Both the position numbers and the translations under genes were made by a program. A model generated the notes under the pieces. The model was not told where the DNA came from, did no database searches, and was given only the letters and a program-made list of their open reading frames with translations. Below are positions 1 through 8,186 of a stretch of DNA of 39,264 nucleotides, piece after piece (position 1 is the stretch's first letter; every line of letters begins with the position of its first letter). Source of the DNA: Candidatus Cryptobacteroides excrementavium (GTDB taxonomy: Bacteria; Bacteroidota; Bacteroidia; Bacteroidales; UBA932). The DNA lies in NCBI GenBank assembly GCA_017695025.1, contig JADILX010000076.1, positions 1 through 39,264 on the forward strand. The letters run 5' to 3'.

Positions 1-193
1 AACACGCCTCACCTCCGTCAGCAATGATTTCCTCCACGAGTTTTTCTCCCGTCCCGGCTGCCCTCTCCAAATCAAGAAGAACAACCTTGACTCCCTGCGA
101 TGCGAAATATCTGACTATCGTCCCCCCAAGAATGCCGCAGGCACCGGTCATCACCATGACCTTGCCTGACATATCAAAAAGATTCTGCTTCAT
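1..193 (-). CDS. Short-chain dehydrogenase/reductase, N-terminal part (cut by window edge)
   Basis: Only the first 64 residues are inside the window; the gene continues beyond position 1. The N-terminus reads as a Rossmann fold: a short beta strand, then TGACGILGG, the glycine-rich nucleotide-binding loop of classical SDR enzymes (TGxxxGxG), and a second strand ending in LLDLE, whose acidic residue suggests preference for NAD over NADP. The start at 193 is supported by a consensus promoter just upstream. It is transcribed divergently from a LacI-family regulator 181 bases away. In Bacteroides-type genomes such SDR proteins next to LacI regulators are often hexuronate enzymes (D-mannonate oxidoreductase), but the visible part cannot show substrate specificity. 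SDR family is firm; the hexuronate role is a guess. Confidence 0.85.
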   Translation of the reverse strand, partial: MKQNLFDMSGKVMVMTGACGILGGTIVRYFASQGVKVVLLDLERAAGTGEKLVEEIIADGGEAC

Positions 194-220
194 TTTATGT
201 CGGTTTTCTGTGTACGTCCA

Positions 221-251
221 CAAAAGTAGCCAATATTTTTCTTAATGCAAT
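221..251 (-). promoter_or_regulatory. Promoter for the SDR gene
   Basis: On the minus strand, ATTG (251-248), a 19-base spacer and TACTTTTG (228-221) match the Bacteroidetes primary-sigma promoter (TTTG, about 19, TAnnTTTG); the -7 box is exact. Transcription would start near 214, giving a leader of about 20 bases. Confidence 0.65.
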
Positions 252-312
252 AAAAAACATTAAAAATAATGCTTTCCGGCCTGTTCGTCACAGCAATGCC
301 GACACATAACAG

Positions 313-343
313 TTGGAAATTAAAATAAAAAGCACAATCTTTG
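313..343 (+). promoter_or_regulatory. Promoter for the LacI-family regulator
   Basis: TTGG (313-316), a 19-base spacer and AATCTTTG (336-343) resemble the Bacteroidetes promoter, with one mismatch in the -7 box. It lies 31 bases before the start codon at 375. Confidence 0.5.
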
Positions 344-346
344 TGC
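332..346. promoter_or_regulatory. Candidate operator: 15-bp palindrome over the regulator promoter
   Basis: GCACAA-TCT-TTGTGC is a perfect inverted repeat with a 3-base centre, and it covers the -7 box of the regulator's promoter. A LacI-type dimer bound here would block its own transcription. That it is the cognate operator is inferred from position and symmetry only. Confidence 0.45.
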
Positions 347-374
347 AAGATATGGACTCATTACAAAGACGGGT

Positions 375-1442
375 ATGGCAAAGCAGATCAAGATAAAAGA
401 CATAGCCATGATGGCCGGGGTGTCGGCAGGCACAGTGGACAGGGTGCTCCACAACAGGGGGAATGTCTCTGAGCGGAGCCTGCGTGCGGTGGAACAGGTT
501 CTCGCTGAAGTCGGCTACAGATACAACATCCACACATCCGCAGTTTCCCTGAGAAAAGAATACAGGATTGCCATCGCCATCCCGACCGCAATAAAAGGGG
601 AATACTGGGGCGCTGTACAGGATGGAATAAACCACGCCATCACCGAATATTCGGACGTCAAACTCGAATGCCTGTTCTTCTTCTACAACCAGTTCGACAT
701 CTATTCCTGCAGATCGTCATTTGCAAGCATCATGGAACAGAAGCCTGACGCAGTCATCATAGGCCCGACATTCAGGTCCGAGACGCAGCGGCTGTGTGCA
801 GAACTCGAGCAGAACAATGTCCCGTACGTATTTGTAGACGCAGTGATTGACGGGACATCGCCTGTAGCATCATACTCCACCGACCAGTATGCCTGCGGAA
901 GGATTCTGGGCAGGCTGCTGCAGACGCTCTCCCCGCAAGATGCCGAATTTGCCATAATGAGTTCCCAGAGAATCGGCAATGAACGGTCGAACAACTCGCT
1001 TGCAAGGAGAAAGGGCTTCATAGAATATTTCCGGGAGACCGGCATGGAAAACCGGATAAAGGAGACCTCGTTCTCGGTGCTGGAGCCACAGGAAAGCGAA
1101 AAGAAAGTGATGAAATTCCTGAAAGACAATCCGGGAATCAAAGGGATGGCCGTCATGAATTCAAGAGGGTATATCCTTGCGGACATCCTCAGAAGGAACG
1201 GAGCCGAAGGCATCACTCTCATATCGTTCGACCTGACCCTCAACAACATCAAGGGGATACGCGACGGAAGCATCACGGCAATACTCTGCCAAAGACCGGA
1301 ACTGCAGGGATTCAATGCACTGAAGGCCCTCATACGCCGGCTTCTCTACAACCAGGAGGAGGAAACGATACACCACCTCATGCCTATAGACATCATAGTA
1401 AAGGAAAACCTCCCGTACTACAGGGAATTCTTCGAAATGTAA
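375..1442 (+). CDS. LacI-family transcriptional regulator
   Basis: A 355-residue one-component regulator. Residues 5-50 are a LacI-type helix-turn-helix and hinge start (IKIKDIAMMAGVSAGTVDRV), followed by a periplasmic-binding-protein-like sensor domain from about residue 60 to 345. The domain order and length are normal for the family. The sensor has the sugar-binding-protein style phrases DAVIIGPTF and ISFDLTLNNI seen in the Peripla_BP_4 type. The gene is divergent from the SDR gene at the window edge, and a palindrome covers its own promoter, so autoregulation and control of the divergent sugar gene are likely. The ligand is unknown; a hexuronate or related sugar would fit a partner SDR. 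It ends 31 bases before the convergent tRNA-Leu. Confidence 0.9.
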   Translation: MAKQIKIKDIAMMAGVSAGTVDRVLHNRGNVSERSLRAVEQVLAEVGYRYNIHTSAVSLRKEYRIAIAIPTAIKGEYWGAVQDGINHAITEYSDVKLECLFFFYNQFDIYSCRSSFASIMEQKPDAVIIGPTFRSETQRLCAELEQNNVPYVFVDAVIDGTSPVASYSTDQYACGRILGRLLQTLSPQDAEFAIMSSQRIGNERSNNSLARRKGFIEYFRETGMENRIKETSFSVLEPQESEKKVMKFLKDNPGIKGMAVMNSRGYILADILRRNGAEGITLISFDLTLNNIKGIRDGSITAILCQRPELQGFNALKALIRRLLYNQEEETIHHLMPIDIIVKENLPYYREFFEM

Positions 1443-1464
1443 AAAAGGAAATCCGGTAAACCGG
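1441..1464 (-). terminator. Possible terminator of tRNA-Leu
   Basis: Downstream of the tRNA on the minus strand, a short CCGG-TTTA-CCGG hairpin is followed by ATTTCC and six T. The stem is only four pairs, so this is a weak call. Confidence 0.3.
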
Positions 1465-1473
1465 TAAAAGAAA

Positions 1474-1559
1474 TGGTGCGGATGGCGAGAGTCGAACTCG
1501 CACAGGCTTACGCCCACCACCCCCTCAAAGTGGCGTGTCTACCATTTCACCACATCCGC
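1474..1559 (-). tRNA. tRNA-Leu (anticodon GAG)
   Basis: On the minus strand the molecule folds as a class II tRNA. The acceptor is GCGGATG paired with CATCCGC, then A and an encoded CCA. The anticodon arm is CCACT-TTGAGGG-GGTGG, giving anticodon GAG. There is a long variable arm, and a T arm containing GTTCGAC. The length of 86 nt including CCA fits leucine tRNAs. A consensus promoter lies just upstream. Confidence 0.95.
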
Positions 1560-1575
1560 TCTTGGTTTGGGACTG

Positions 1576-1606
1576 CAAAGATACATCGATTTTATATAAT
1601 TGCAAA
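1576..1606 (-). promoter_or_regulatory. Promoter of tRNA-Leu
   Basis: TTTG (1606-1603), exactly 19 bases, then TATCTTTG (1583-1576) on the minus strand is a perfect match to the Bacteroidetes housekeeping promoter. The predicted start lies about 10 bases before the tRNA 5' end. Confidence 0.8.
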
Positions 1607-1655
1607 TTTTTTTTGAAAAAACATATCAGTTCCGGCTCCGGGGCGGCAATCCGTC

Positions 1656-2132
1656 TCATTCCACCTTGTCCCACCAGACACTCTGGGAAATGCCGAGCAG
1701 GGAACCGCGTACACGCAGCCTGCCGTCAGACGCAAAATCGCACACGACATTGGCTCGTATCCCCCGTGTAGGGTCATAGATTTTCCCGCTGTTCCATCTG
1801 CGCTTTTCAGAATCATATTTCAGCCCGGTCATTATGACAATCCTGTTGCACGGGACATCCCTGAGAGCCCTGTCCGGGTTTTTGGCATCCAGACGGAGAT
1901 TCCCGTCCCTGTCCAGACTGTCCCTGATCCACATCACCTGCGCAGAATATGTGTCATCGTTCTGGCGGAATATGCGTACACGGCTTTCTTCATCCTCATG
2001 AGCAACATAATAGACGCCTACAATGTCATCGGCAGGGTCTTCCCCGCATGCTCCGGCAGCAGACGCGCATACAGAAAACACGGCAAAGGCAATACCTGCA
2101 ACAGCAGGCAGGAAAAATCTTTTCATCTCCAT
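1656..2132 (-). CDS. Secreted DUF2147-like protein
   Basis: A 158-residue protein with an N-terminal signal peptide (KR followed by a hydrophobic stretch ending in CASA, cleavage near residue 25). The mature part carries the pattern of DUF2147 proteins: an opening DDIVGVYYV segment, then WNSGKIYDPTRG and a C-terminal RVRGSLLGISQSVWW block. These proteins are small beta-rich exported proteins of unknown function, common in Bacteroidetes and Proteobacteria. The start at 2132 has AGAAG eight bases upstream; a second ATG two codons later is possible. A divergent promoter shared with rpsP drives it. No enzymatic residues can be named. Confidence 0.8.
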   Translation of the reverse strand: MEMKRFFLPAVAGIAFAVFSVCASAAGACGEDPADDIVGVYYVAHEDEESRVRIFRQNDDTYSAQVMWIRDSLDRDGNLRLDAKNPDRALRDVPCNRIVIMTGLKYDSEKRRWNSGKIYDPTRGIRANVVCDFASDGRLRVRGSLLGISQSVWWDKVE

Positions 2133-2177
2133 GACAATCTTCTTAAGGCCACCTGTCAGACAAATGGCCTGGTGTGC

Positions 2178-2209
2178 GTTGCAAATATATGAAATTCTCC
2201 TTATATTTG
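2178..2209. promoter_or_regulatory. Overlapping divergent promoters for rpsP (+) and the DUF2147 gene (-)
   Basis: TATATTTG at 2202-2209 is an exact -7 box for rpsP, with GTTG at 2178-2181 upstream (20-base spacer). TATATTTG also occurs on the minus strand at 2189-2182, facing the DUF2147 gene. Together they make a perfect inverted repeat of 9-base arms (GCAAATATA, 12 bases, TATATTTGC), so two polymerases could not occupy both promoters at once. Confidence 0.6.
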
Positions 2210-2270
2210 CGCCGTTTTCCTCGTGAAGGAAGACAAGGTATAATCAATTAATCAAAAAAACAGATTCACA

Positions 2271-2855
2271 ATGGCTGTTAAAATTCGTTTACAGCGCCAC
2301 GGAAAGAAGAATTTCGCATTCTTCCACATTGTAGTGGCAGATTCTCGCGCACCTCGCGACGGACGTTACATCGAGCAGATCGGGTCATACAACCCTAACA
2401 CAGATCCGGCAACAATCGTTCTCAAGGCTGACAGGGCCCTCGCATGGCTCAATGTCGGTGCTGAGCCGTCTCTTGTTGCCCGCCGTATCCTTTCCTACGA
2501 AGGAGTACTCCTCAGGAAGCACCTGCAGGGAGGCGTGGCAAAGGGAGCACTCACACAGGAAGAGGCAGACAAGAAGTTTGCAGACTGGAAAGCCCAGAGA
2601 GACGCCAAGATAAACGCCAAGAAAGAGGGGCTCGCAAAAGTTGCGGCAGACAAGGCAAAGGCTGCTGAGGCCGCCGAGGCAAAAATAAATCAGGAAAGGG
2701 CTGAAGCCATCGCCAAGAAGAAGGCTGAAGCAGAGGAAGCAGCAAGAGCCGCTGCAGAAGCCGCAGCAGCAGAAAAGGCTGCCCAGGAAGCCGCAGCAGC
2801 AGAGGAAGCGGCTGCCCAGACTGAGGCTCCAGCAGCAGAAAGCGCCGAGGCATAA
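2271..2855 (+). CDS. rpsP: 30S ribosomal protein S16 with long C-terminal tail
   Basis: Residues 1-80 are a typical S16: [18 protein letters not shown], then [19 protein letters not shown] and the downstream [16 protein letters not shown] segment. S16 binds 16S rRNA in the body of the small subunit and aids its assembly. Bacterial S16 is usually 80-100 residues. Here another 100 residues follow, rich in A, K, E and Q, and probably a long charged helix. Similar extended S16 proteins are known in Bacteroidetes. The stop overlaps the rimM start (TAATG), so the two are translationally coupled. The promoter at 2178-2209 drives both. Confidence 0.97.
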   Translation: MAVKIRLQRHGKKNFAFFHIVVADSRAPRDGRYIEQIGSYNPNTDPATIVLKADRALAWLNVGAEPSLVARRILSYEGVLLRKHLQGGVAKGALTQEEADKKFADWKAQRDAKINAKKEGLAKVAADKAKAAEAAEAKINQERAEAIAKKKAEAEEAARAAAEAAAAEKAAQEAAAAEEAAAQTEAPAAESAEA

Positions 2856-3373
2856 TGTCTGACGCAGACATACATAATCTGCGGAAGATAGCCCAGATCC
2901 TGAAATCCAACGGCACTGACGGGGAACTTGTAATAGGTTTCCGCGGTATCGGCCCGGAGGATATCGACACAGAGGAACCGGTGTTCATCCATTTTGATGG
3001 ACTGCCGGTTCCTTTTTATATCAATTCCATTGAAAAACGCGGCAACAGCAAGGCGCTGGTACGTCTTACAGGCATAGACAGCCTGACGGATGCTGAAGAG
3101 GCGGCAGGAAAATGGATATATGTCCAGGATGATGAAGACAGCGAGGAAGATGACGGTACGGACATTTCCGGGCTCATCGGCTGGACACTCTTCGACCACA
3201 ATCACAATGAAGTGGGTATAATCTCCGACTTCTATGACATCCCCGGCAACCCGTGCATAGAGGCGGGGACAATATCCGGGACAATCATGATCCCCGTGCA
3301 CGAAGACCTTGTCATCTCGATAGACAAGGGAAGCAGGACACTTACAATGCATATTCCGGAAGGACTGGCATAA
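2855..3373 (+). CDS. rimM: Ribosome maturation factor RimM
   Basis: A 172-residue protein with the two RimM parts: an N-terminal beta-barrel (residues 5-95, including GELVIGFRG and the VRLTGIDSLTDAEEAAGKWIY segment) and a C-terminal PRC-type barrel (about 105-172, GIISDFYDIPGN through MIPVHEDLVISID). RimM binds S19 and helps mature the 30S head. It overlaps rpsP by one base, the usual rpsP-rimM pairing; trmD, often next in other bacteria, does not follow. An acidic linker (DDEDSEEDD) between the two domains is noticeable. It is convergent with the DUF4465-like gene, 45 bases away. Confidence 0.95.
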   Translation: MSDADIHNLRKIAQILKSNGTDGELVIGFRGIGPEDIDTEEPVFIHFDGLPVPFYINSIEKRGNSKALVRLTGIDSLTDAEEAAGKWIYVQDDEDSEEDDGTDISGLIGWTLFDHNHNEVGIISDFYDIPGNPCIEAGTISGTIMIPVHEDLVISIDKGSRTLTMHIPEGLA

Positions 3374-3418
3374 GGCCCGTCCTCCCGGAACATTAGAATC
3401 TCTTCTCTGTAAAAACGT

Positions 3419-4216
3419 CTACTGCTTGATATGGACAGATGCGATGAAGTTGTCCATGCAGAACCAGTTCAGATCCTCATCCGGCCCTGCTGATGCAAAG
3501 TGGGCATCGATATCGAAGTCCACATACTGTACTGACCCGAGCGACGAGATGTCAAGTGCCCTCCACCCGAGCATCAGGGAATCCTTTGACGGGTCCATAG
3601 TCTTTTCGGCAAGGAGGAATTCTTTCGATGATGTTTCCTGGCCCCCCATATATCCTGTAACCTTCACCTTGAGATAGTCTCCTTCCTGAGCCTTTCCTTT
3701 TGTCATAAAATACCGGGCGACAGCGGTCGTATTGTTGAGATATACATATGACGGGGAACATGTCCCGTAGGCAGACTGCAGGAACTCGACATCATGCTCC
3801 GGCATGTCTTCCGTCTTGTGGAACACAAGATACGAATTGACTGTGGTGGTCTTGCCGGCCGTATCTGCGACGCTGTACGGAGTAAGTTTTTCAATCTGCT
3901 CTGCTATCTCATCCCCGTTCCCGTCAAAAAGGGCATCTGCCGGAAAGCGCTTCTGGGAAATATGCCAGCCTCCCTCTTTGCCGTCCGTAATGACAGTCCC
4001 GTCTTCCTCGGCCTCTATACTGTTGTAGAATCCCACCGGGCCGAAGGCAAACATAGGGATGGCGACAGTGGAATCCGCCGTGTCACCGTATTCTTCTATC
4101 ATCTTCTCTGCGCCGTCAAAATTGGCGACAAGGGTATAATTAGCCTCGTATCCGGCATCATCAAGGCATGAAGCCGCAAGAAAAGCAGTCAATGCAAAAA
4201 ACAAAATCTTTTTCAT
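3419..4216 (-). CDS. DUF4465-like lipoprotein
   Basis: A 265-residue exported lipoprotein: MKKILFFALTAFLAASC is a signal peptide with a lipobox (AASC), and the acidic residues right after the cysteine (LDD) resemble the Bacteroidetes surface-export signal, suggesting display on the outer face. The body resembles DUF4465 proteins: a beta-rich domain with GFYNS, YVYLNNTTAVARYF and the closing CMDNFIAS block. The family's function is unknown; it is seen on secreted proteins of Bacteroidetes. I chose the ATG at 4216 because a longer reading frame would begin with TTG. A plausible promoter lies about 75 bases upstream. It appears monocistronic. Confidence 0.75.
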   Translation of the reverse strand: MKKILFFALTAFLAASCLDDAGYEANYTLVANFDGAEKMIEEYGDTADSTVAIPMFAFGPVGFYNSIEAEEDGTVITDGKEGGWHISQKRFPADALFDGNGDEIAEQIEKLTPYSVADTAGKTTTVNSYLVFHKTEDMPEHDVEFLQSAYGTCSPSYVYLNNTTAVARYFMTKGKAQEGDYLKVKVTGYMGGQETSSKEFLLAEKTMDPSKDSLMLGWRALDISSLGSVQYVDFDIDAHFASAGPDEDLNWFCMDNFIASVHIKQ

Positions 4217-4288
4217 AGACAAACATGATTGTTCCGGAAGACCGGACGGATATGCCGTCCTGTGTCACGGAATGATTACTACAAAGTG

Positions 4289-4321
4289 CAAAAATAATTA
4301 TTATTCTATAAAACCGGCAAT
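4289..4321 (-). promoter_or_regulatory. Candidate promoter of the DUF4465-like gene
   Basis: TATTTTTG (4296-4289, minus strand) is an exact -7 box; ATTG (4321-4318) is 21 bases further upstream, slightly long spacing. It would give a leader of about 65 bases. Confidence 0.45.
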
Positions 4322-4356
4322 ATATGAAATGCTTCAGTACCCGGAATCTTGCATCT

Positions 4357-4386
4357 GATGCCGCACAAATATCCATTTCCGGCATC
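4357..4386 (-). other. Hairpin downstream of dapF
   Basis: GATGCCG and CGGCATC form a 7-bp stem with a 16-base loop, 20-49 bases past the dapF stop. There is no T run, so it may stabilise or end the lysine operon transcript by another route. Low certainty. Confidence 0.3.
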
Positions 4387-4405
4387 CGGCAGGACGGGAG
4401 GGCCG

Positions 4406-5236
4406 TCAGACCATGATTTTCGCCACATAGACAGCCGGACCTGAAAGCCACACCCCGGTAAAGCGGCAGTTCTCCCCATTGCCGCTCAAAGACGGCATGA
4501 AATCTACTGTGAGCACGTCTCTCTTGGCATGGACCTCATATTTTACGGGGCTTTCAGCCTTATGTCCCTCGTAACAATGGCAGAAAGATGCAATGGCAGA
4601 GGCAACGATACCTGTCCCGCAGGCGAAAGTCTCGTCCTCGACACCTTTCTCATATGTCCTTACCCTGATGGTACGCACGGACTCGGACAGATCCTCCCCC
4701 TTAAGGGCAGAGACAAAATTGACATTGGTCCCTTCGGGGGCAAACTCAGGAAGATTGCGTATCCTCCGGCCTTCACCCACGACATCGCACCCGTCCACAT
4801 CCGGAACGAACCTGACAAAATGCCTCGTGCCCGTGTCGAGGAAATACGAATCCCCCTCGGCCATGCGGATTCCCTCCACATCCTTCATCTTCAGACGGAT
4901 CTCCTTGTAACGGTCTTCAGTACGCACGACATCAGCAGTATGGAAGCCGTCCGCCGCCTCGAACCCGAAATGGGAATACCCCAAATCGGCGGCAAAGGCC
5001 ACTATGCACCTGCCCCCGTTGCCGCACATCATGCCTCCGGAACCGTCCGCATTGTAATAGACCATCCTGAAGTCATATGTGGCGCTGTTTTCCAGAAGCA
5101 TCAGGCCGTCGGCGCCTACACCGTAACGCCTGTTGCACAAAAGGCTGATCTGCTCCTTTGACAGGATGATGGAGCCGTCCCTGTTGTCAGCAATAAGGAA
5201 ATCATTCCCCGCGCCCTGATATTTGTACAGTTCCAT
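4406..5236 (-). CDS. dapF: Diaminopimelate epimerase
   Basis: A 276-residue cytoplasmic enzyme that interconverts LL- and meso-diaminopimelate, the last step before lysine or peptidoglycan use. The two catalytic cysteines are in their family contexts: Cys71 in MCGNGGRC and Cys206 in FACGTG. The N-terminal YQGAGNDF and the GADGLM motif are also typical. The length matches the family (about 270-280). It is the last gene of the minus-strand lysine operon, 12 bases after the aminotransferase. It has no zinc or cofactor motif, as expected for this cofactor-free racemase fold. Confidence 0.97.
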   Translation of the reverse strand: MELYKYQGAGNDFLIADNRDGSIILSKEQISLLCNRRYGVGADGLMLLENSATYDFRMVYYNADGSGGMMCGNGGRCIVAFAADLGYSHFGFEAADGFHTADVVRTEDRYKEIRLKMKDVEGIRMAEGDSYFLDTGTRHFVRFVPDVDGCDVVGEGRRIRNLPEFAPEGTNVNFVSALKGEDLSESVRTIRVRTYEKGVEDETFACGTGIVASAIASFCHCYEGHKAESPVKYEVHAKRDVLTVDFMPSLSGNGENCRFTGVWLSGPAVYVAKIMV

Positions 5237-5248
5237 AGATACAGATAT

Positions 5249-6448
5249 TTATGCGAGAGCGTTTTTCAACAATGATGAGAGCAATATTATGCCTTCCCGG
5301 ATACGCTCCGGTGCCATGAATGAAAAATTGAGCCTCATGGTATTGCGGCCACCTCCGTCTGTGCGGAAAAACGAGCCTGCAACATAGGCGACCCCGCGGT
5401 CAAGTGCAGTGTCATAGAATGCCACTGAATCAAATTTTTCAGGCATGGTCAGGAACAGGAAGAGTCCTCCTTCGGGACTGGTCCAGGTGACCCCCTCAGG
5501 CATATATTCCTCAAGGAGAGAAAGCATGAGATCCCTTTTCCCGCGATACAGGGCAATGCTCTTTACAAGATTTTTGTCCAGCCGTCCCGAACCCATGAAC
5601 TCGGCCGCCACATATTGGTCAAAGACCGGAGGACAAAGGTCAAGAGACTGTTTGCAGACATATATCTTGTCCAGCACGTCCGGATGTCCGAAAATCCACC
5701 CGAGCCGGAAGCCCGGGGCAAATATCTTGGAGAATGAGCCGAGGTGCAATACAAGGTCGGGAGCCAGCGACATTATCGTAGGGACAGGAGTCCCGCTGTA
5801 GCGGAGTTCCCTGTAGGGGCTGTCCTCGACTATCAGAAAACCATACCTGCCGGCAAGTTCCACAAGTATTTCCCTTTCCTGAAGAGACAGGGTCTCCCCT
5901 GACGGATTCTGGAAATCAGGTATCATATACAGGAACTTTACGGTCTTGCCTCTGGATATGACACTGCGGATAGCCTTCTCATATGACTGTCTGAAAAGTT
6001 CCGGATCGTCTTCATGCTCCACTCCGACAACTTCTGCCCTGTAGGAGCGGAACGACTGCAACGCCCCGAGGTACGACGGGTTGGACGTGAGGATGACATC
6101 TCCCGGGTCTGCAAGAATCCTTGTACAAACGTCTATCCCCTGCTGTGACGAAGACGTTATCTGGATTCTGTCCATGGGCACGCCATATCTTGCGGAAAGG
6201 ACTTCCCGCAACTCTGTGACGCCCTGGGTTGCCCCATATTGGAAAGCCTTGCCGCCATACTTGCCGATAACCTCGCACATGGTGTCCCTGAACTGGTCAA
6301 GAGGGAAAGTTTCCGCTGAAGGATATCCTCCCGCGAAAGAAAGTATCGAATTGAGGTCGACTTTCTTGAAGATGTCTCTCACCGGAGACCTGAAAAACGA
6401 GGCCGTATCCTCTGAAAACAATTTGCTGTAGTCCATCTGTCCTGTCAT
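5249..6448 (-). CDS. PLP-dependent aminotransferase (LysN/MocR-like), probable succinyl-DAP aminotransferase
   Basis: A 399-residue fold-type I aminotransferase. Seen: FAGGYPSAETFP at the substrate entry; the SSSQQGID cofactor-phosphate region; IPDFQNPSG with the conserved Asn (about 181); VEDSPYRELRY with the Asp/Tyr pair (209, 212); and SFSKIFAPGFRLGW with the Schiff-base lysine at about 241. This pattern is the 2-aminoadipate aminotransferase (LysN) or MocR aminotransferase-domain type, not the ArgD type. Its place between dapD and dapF, 16 bases from dapD, argues that it supplies the DapC step (N-succinyl-2-amino-6-oxopimelate to N-succinyl-LL-DAP) in this operon; that is inference from context. 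I used the ATG at 6448: a longer frame starting at 6517 would overlap dapD. No DNA-binding domain is present. Confidence 0.88.
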   Translation of the reverse strand: MTGQMDYSKLFSEDTASFFRSPVRDIFKKVDLNSILSFAGGYPSAETFPLDQFRDTMCEVIGKYGGKAFQYGATQGVTELREVLSARYGVPMDRIQITSSSQQGIDVCTRILADPGDVILTSNPSYLGALQSFRSYRAEVVGVEHEDDPELFRQSYEKAIRSVISRGKTVKFLYMIPDFQNPSGETLSLQEREILVELAGRYGFLIVEDSPYRELRYSGTPVPTIMSLAPDLVLHLGSFSKIFAPGFRLGWIFGHPDVLDKIYVCKQSLDLCPPVFDQYVAAEFMGSGRLDKNLVKSIALYRGKRDLMLSLLEEYMPEGVTWTSPEGGLFLFLTMPEKFDSVAFYDTALDRGVAYVAGSFFRTDGGGRNTMRLNFSFMAPERIREGIILLSSLLKNALA

Positions 6449-6464
6449 GATTAGATCCTGCGGC

Positions 6465-7241
6465 TCAATCCCTGAGCACGCTCTCGAGAGTGACAGATGA
6501 GTCTGTCTTGCCGTCACGGTATTTGACTATGACAGGAGTATACAGATGTATGCCTTTCTCTGCCCCAGGGCCTTTCGTGACAGGTCTGCTGCCGGCCACC
6601 ACCACTGCTCCCGGAGGCACTATCATCTGTCCGGCCGCATTGGCCCTTATGTATTCCCCTGTCGTGGCATCAAATATTGCTGTAGAAGAATTTATGACTA
6701 CACCGGTGCCTATGACAGCATTTTCCCTGACTATCGTCCCCTCGTAGATACCGCAGTTGCCCCCGATGAATACATTGTCCTCGACAATCACAGGCAATGC
6801 GCCCACAGGCTCAAGCACCCCGCCAAGTTGGGATGCGGCGGAAAGATGCACATGCCTGCCTACCTGCGCACAGGAGCCCACAAGCGCATGGGAATCTATC
6901 ATCGTATCGGAATCCACATATGCACCTATATTGACATATGCCGGAGGCATCATTATCACAGACGGGGCAAGATATGCACCGCAGCGCACCGCAGACCCGC
7001 CGGGAACAATCCTCACGCCGTCCTCTGCTGAAAATCTGCGTACAGGGAGCGTGTCTTTGTCAAAGAACGGGAAACTGCCCTGGGACATGTCTTTAAGCCG
7101 TCCATATCTGAAGCCGGAAAGGATCACCTCCTTGACCCACGGATTGACTTTCCAGCCATCGGCTGTCTTTTCAGCCACCCTCACTTCTCCACGCTCAAGA
7201 GCGCGGCACACCTCATAAAATCTTTCCAGTTCTTTTTCCAT
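6465..7241 (-). CDS. dapD: Tetrahydrodipicolinate N-succinyltransferase
   Basis: A 258-residue left-handed beta-helix acyltransferase that succinylates tetrahydrodipicolinate with succinyl-CoA. Hexapeptide-repeat texture is clear from about residue 85 to 210 ([42 protein letters not shown]). The [15 protein letters not shown] stretch is the DapD active-site neighbourhood, and the [12 protein letters not shown] phrase is characteristic of DapD. The ATG at 7241 begins MEKELERFY, in keeping with DapD N-termini; a longer frame from 7277 would overrun the spacer to dapA. It is slightly shorter than the E. coli enzyme (274). It sits between dapA and the aminotransferase in the lysine operon. Confidence 0.95.
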   Translation of the reverse strand: MEKELERFYEVCRALERGEVRVAEKTADGWKVNPWVKEVILSGFRYGRLKDMSQGSFPFFDKDTLPVRRFSAEDGVRIVPGGSAVRCGAYLAPSVIMMPPAYVNIGAYVDSDTMIDSHALVGSCAQVGRHVHLSAASQLGGVLEPVGALPVIVEDNVFIGGNCGIYEGTIVRENAVIGTGVVINSSTAIFDATTGEYIRANAAGQMIVPPGAVVVAGSRPVTKGPGAEKGIHLYTPVIVKYRDGKTDSSVTLESVLRD

Positions 7242-7280
7242 AATGTTGAAATAATATCTGAAACATCTGTCCCACACACA

Positions 7281-8177
7281 TCAGAGCAGCCCGAGTCCGG
7301 CGACAGTCTGTTGCATCAGTTCATATGTCCTGCGCGAGCCAGGCACAAGCGGCAGCCTGTATTCCTCCTTCATCAGCCCCATGGCGGCCATCCCGGCCTT
7401 GACCGGAATAGGATTGCTCTCCACAAAACAGTTCCTGAACAGCGGGGACAGCATATGATGCAGCCCACGGGCTTTTTCAATATCATTGTTCTGAAGGGCT
7501 TCCACAAGGCTTACCATAAGGGCCGGAGCGATATTGGACGCAACGCTTATGACCCCGGCAGCACCTGTGGCCATCAGAGGGAGTGTCTCGTCGTCATTGC
7601 CGCTCAGCACGGAGAAGCCTTCCGGAGCATTCCTGATTATCTCCGAGATCTGGGCATAATTGCCGGAAGCCTCCTTGACTGCGACTATATTGTCATGTTC
7701 GGCAAGCCTGAGAGCCGTCTCTGCCGTCATGTTCACCCCTGTGCGGGAAGGGACATTGTACATCACCACAGGCTTGTCGACAGCATCTGCCACAGCCAGA
7801 AAATATTCATAGATACCTTCCTGTGTCGGTTTGTTGTAATATGGCACGACCACAAGAAATGCATCTGCCCCATAAGGGGAAAGAGTCTTCATGCCGCTGA
7901 TGGTCTGCACAGGAGAGTTGGTACCGCCACCGGCCACTACAGGCCTCCCTGCAGACTTTTCCCTGGTGAGTTCCAGTATCCTGATCCGCTCTGTCTCATC
8001 CAGACACGGCGTCTCGCCTGTCGTACCGAGGGGGACGAGAAAATGCATTCCGGCAGCCATCTGTCTGTCGAGCAGAGCAGAAAAGGCGGCATAGTCCACT
8101 TCTCCATCTCTGAATGGAGTGACGAGTGCTGTTCCGCAGCCTGATAATGACAAACTTTTCATATTGTTTGAAATCAT
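7281..8177 (-). CDS. dapA: 4-hydroxy-tetrahydrodipicolinate synthase
   Basis: A 298-residue TIM-barrel aldolase that condenses pyruvate with aspartate semialdehyde, the committed step to DAP. Visible are GTTGE (residues 51-55, substrate carboxylate binding), Tyr140 in MYNVPSRTG, and the Schiff-base lysine Lys168 in VAVKEASG. The allosteric or dimer segment is ordinary. The start at 8177 follows AAAGAAGA closely; an internal ATG at 8162 is an alternative. The gene begins 9 bases after dapB ends, in the middle of the lysine operon. Confidence 0.97.
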   Translation of the reverse strand: MISNNMKSLSLSGCGTALVTPFRDGEVDYAAFSALLDRQMAAGMHFLVPLGTTGETPCLDETERIRILELTREKSAGRPVVAGGGTNSPVQTISGMKTLSPYGADAFLVVVPYYNKPTQEGIYEYFLAVADAVDKPVVMYNVPSRTGVNMTAETALRLAEHDNIVAVKEASGNYAQISEIIRNAPEGFSVLSGNDDETLPLMATGAAGVISVASNIAPALMVSLVEALQNNDIEKARGLHHMLSPLFRNCFVESNPIPVKAGMAAMGLMKEEYRLPLVPGSRRTYELMQQTVAGLGLL

Positions 8178-8186
8178 TTTTCTTCT

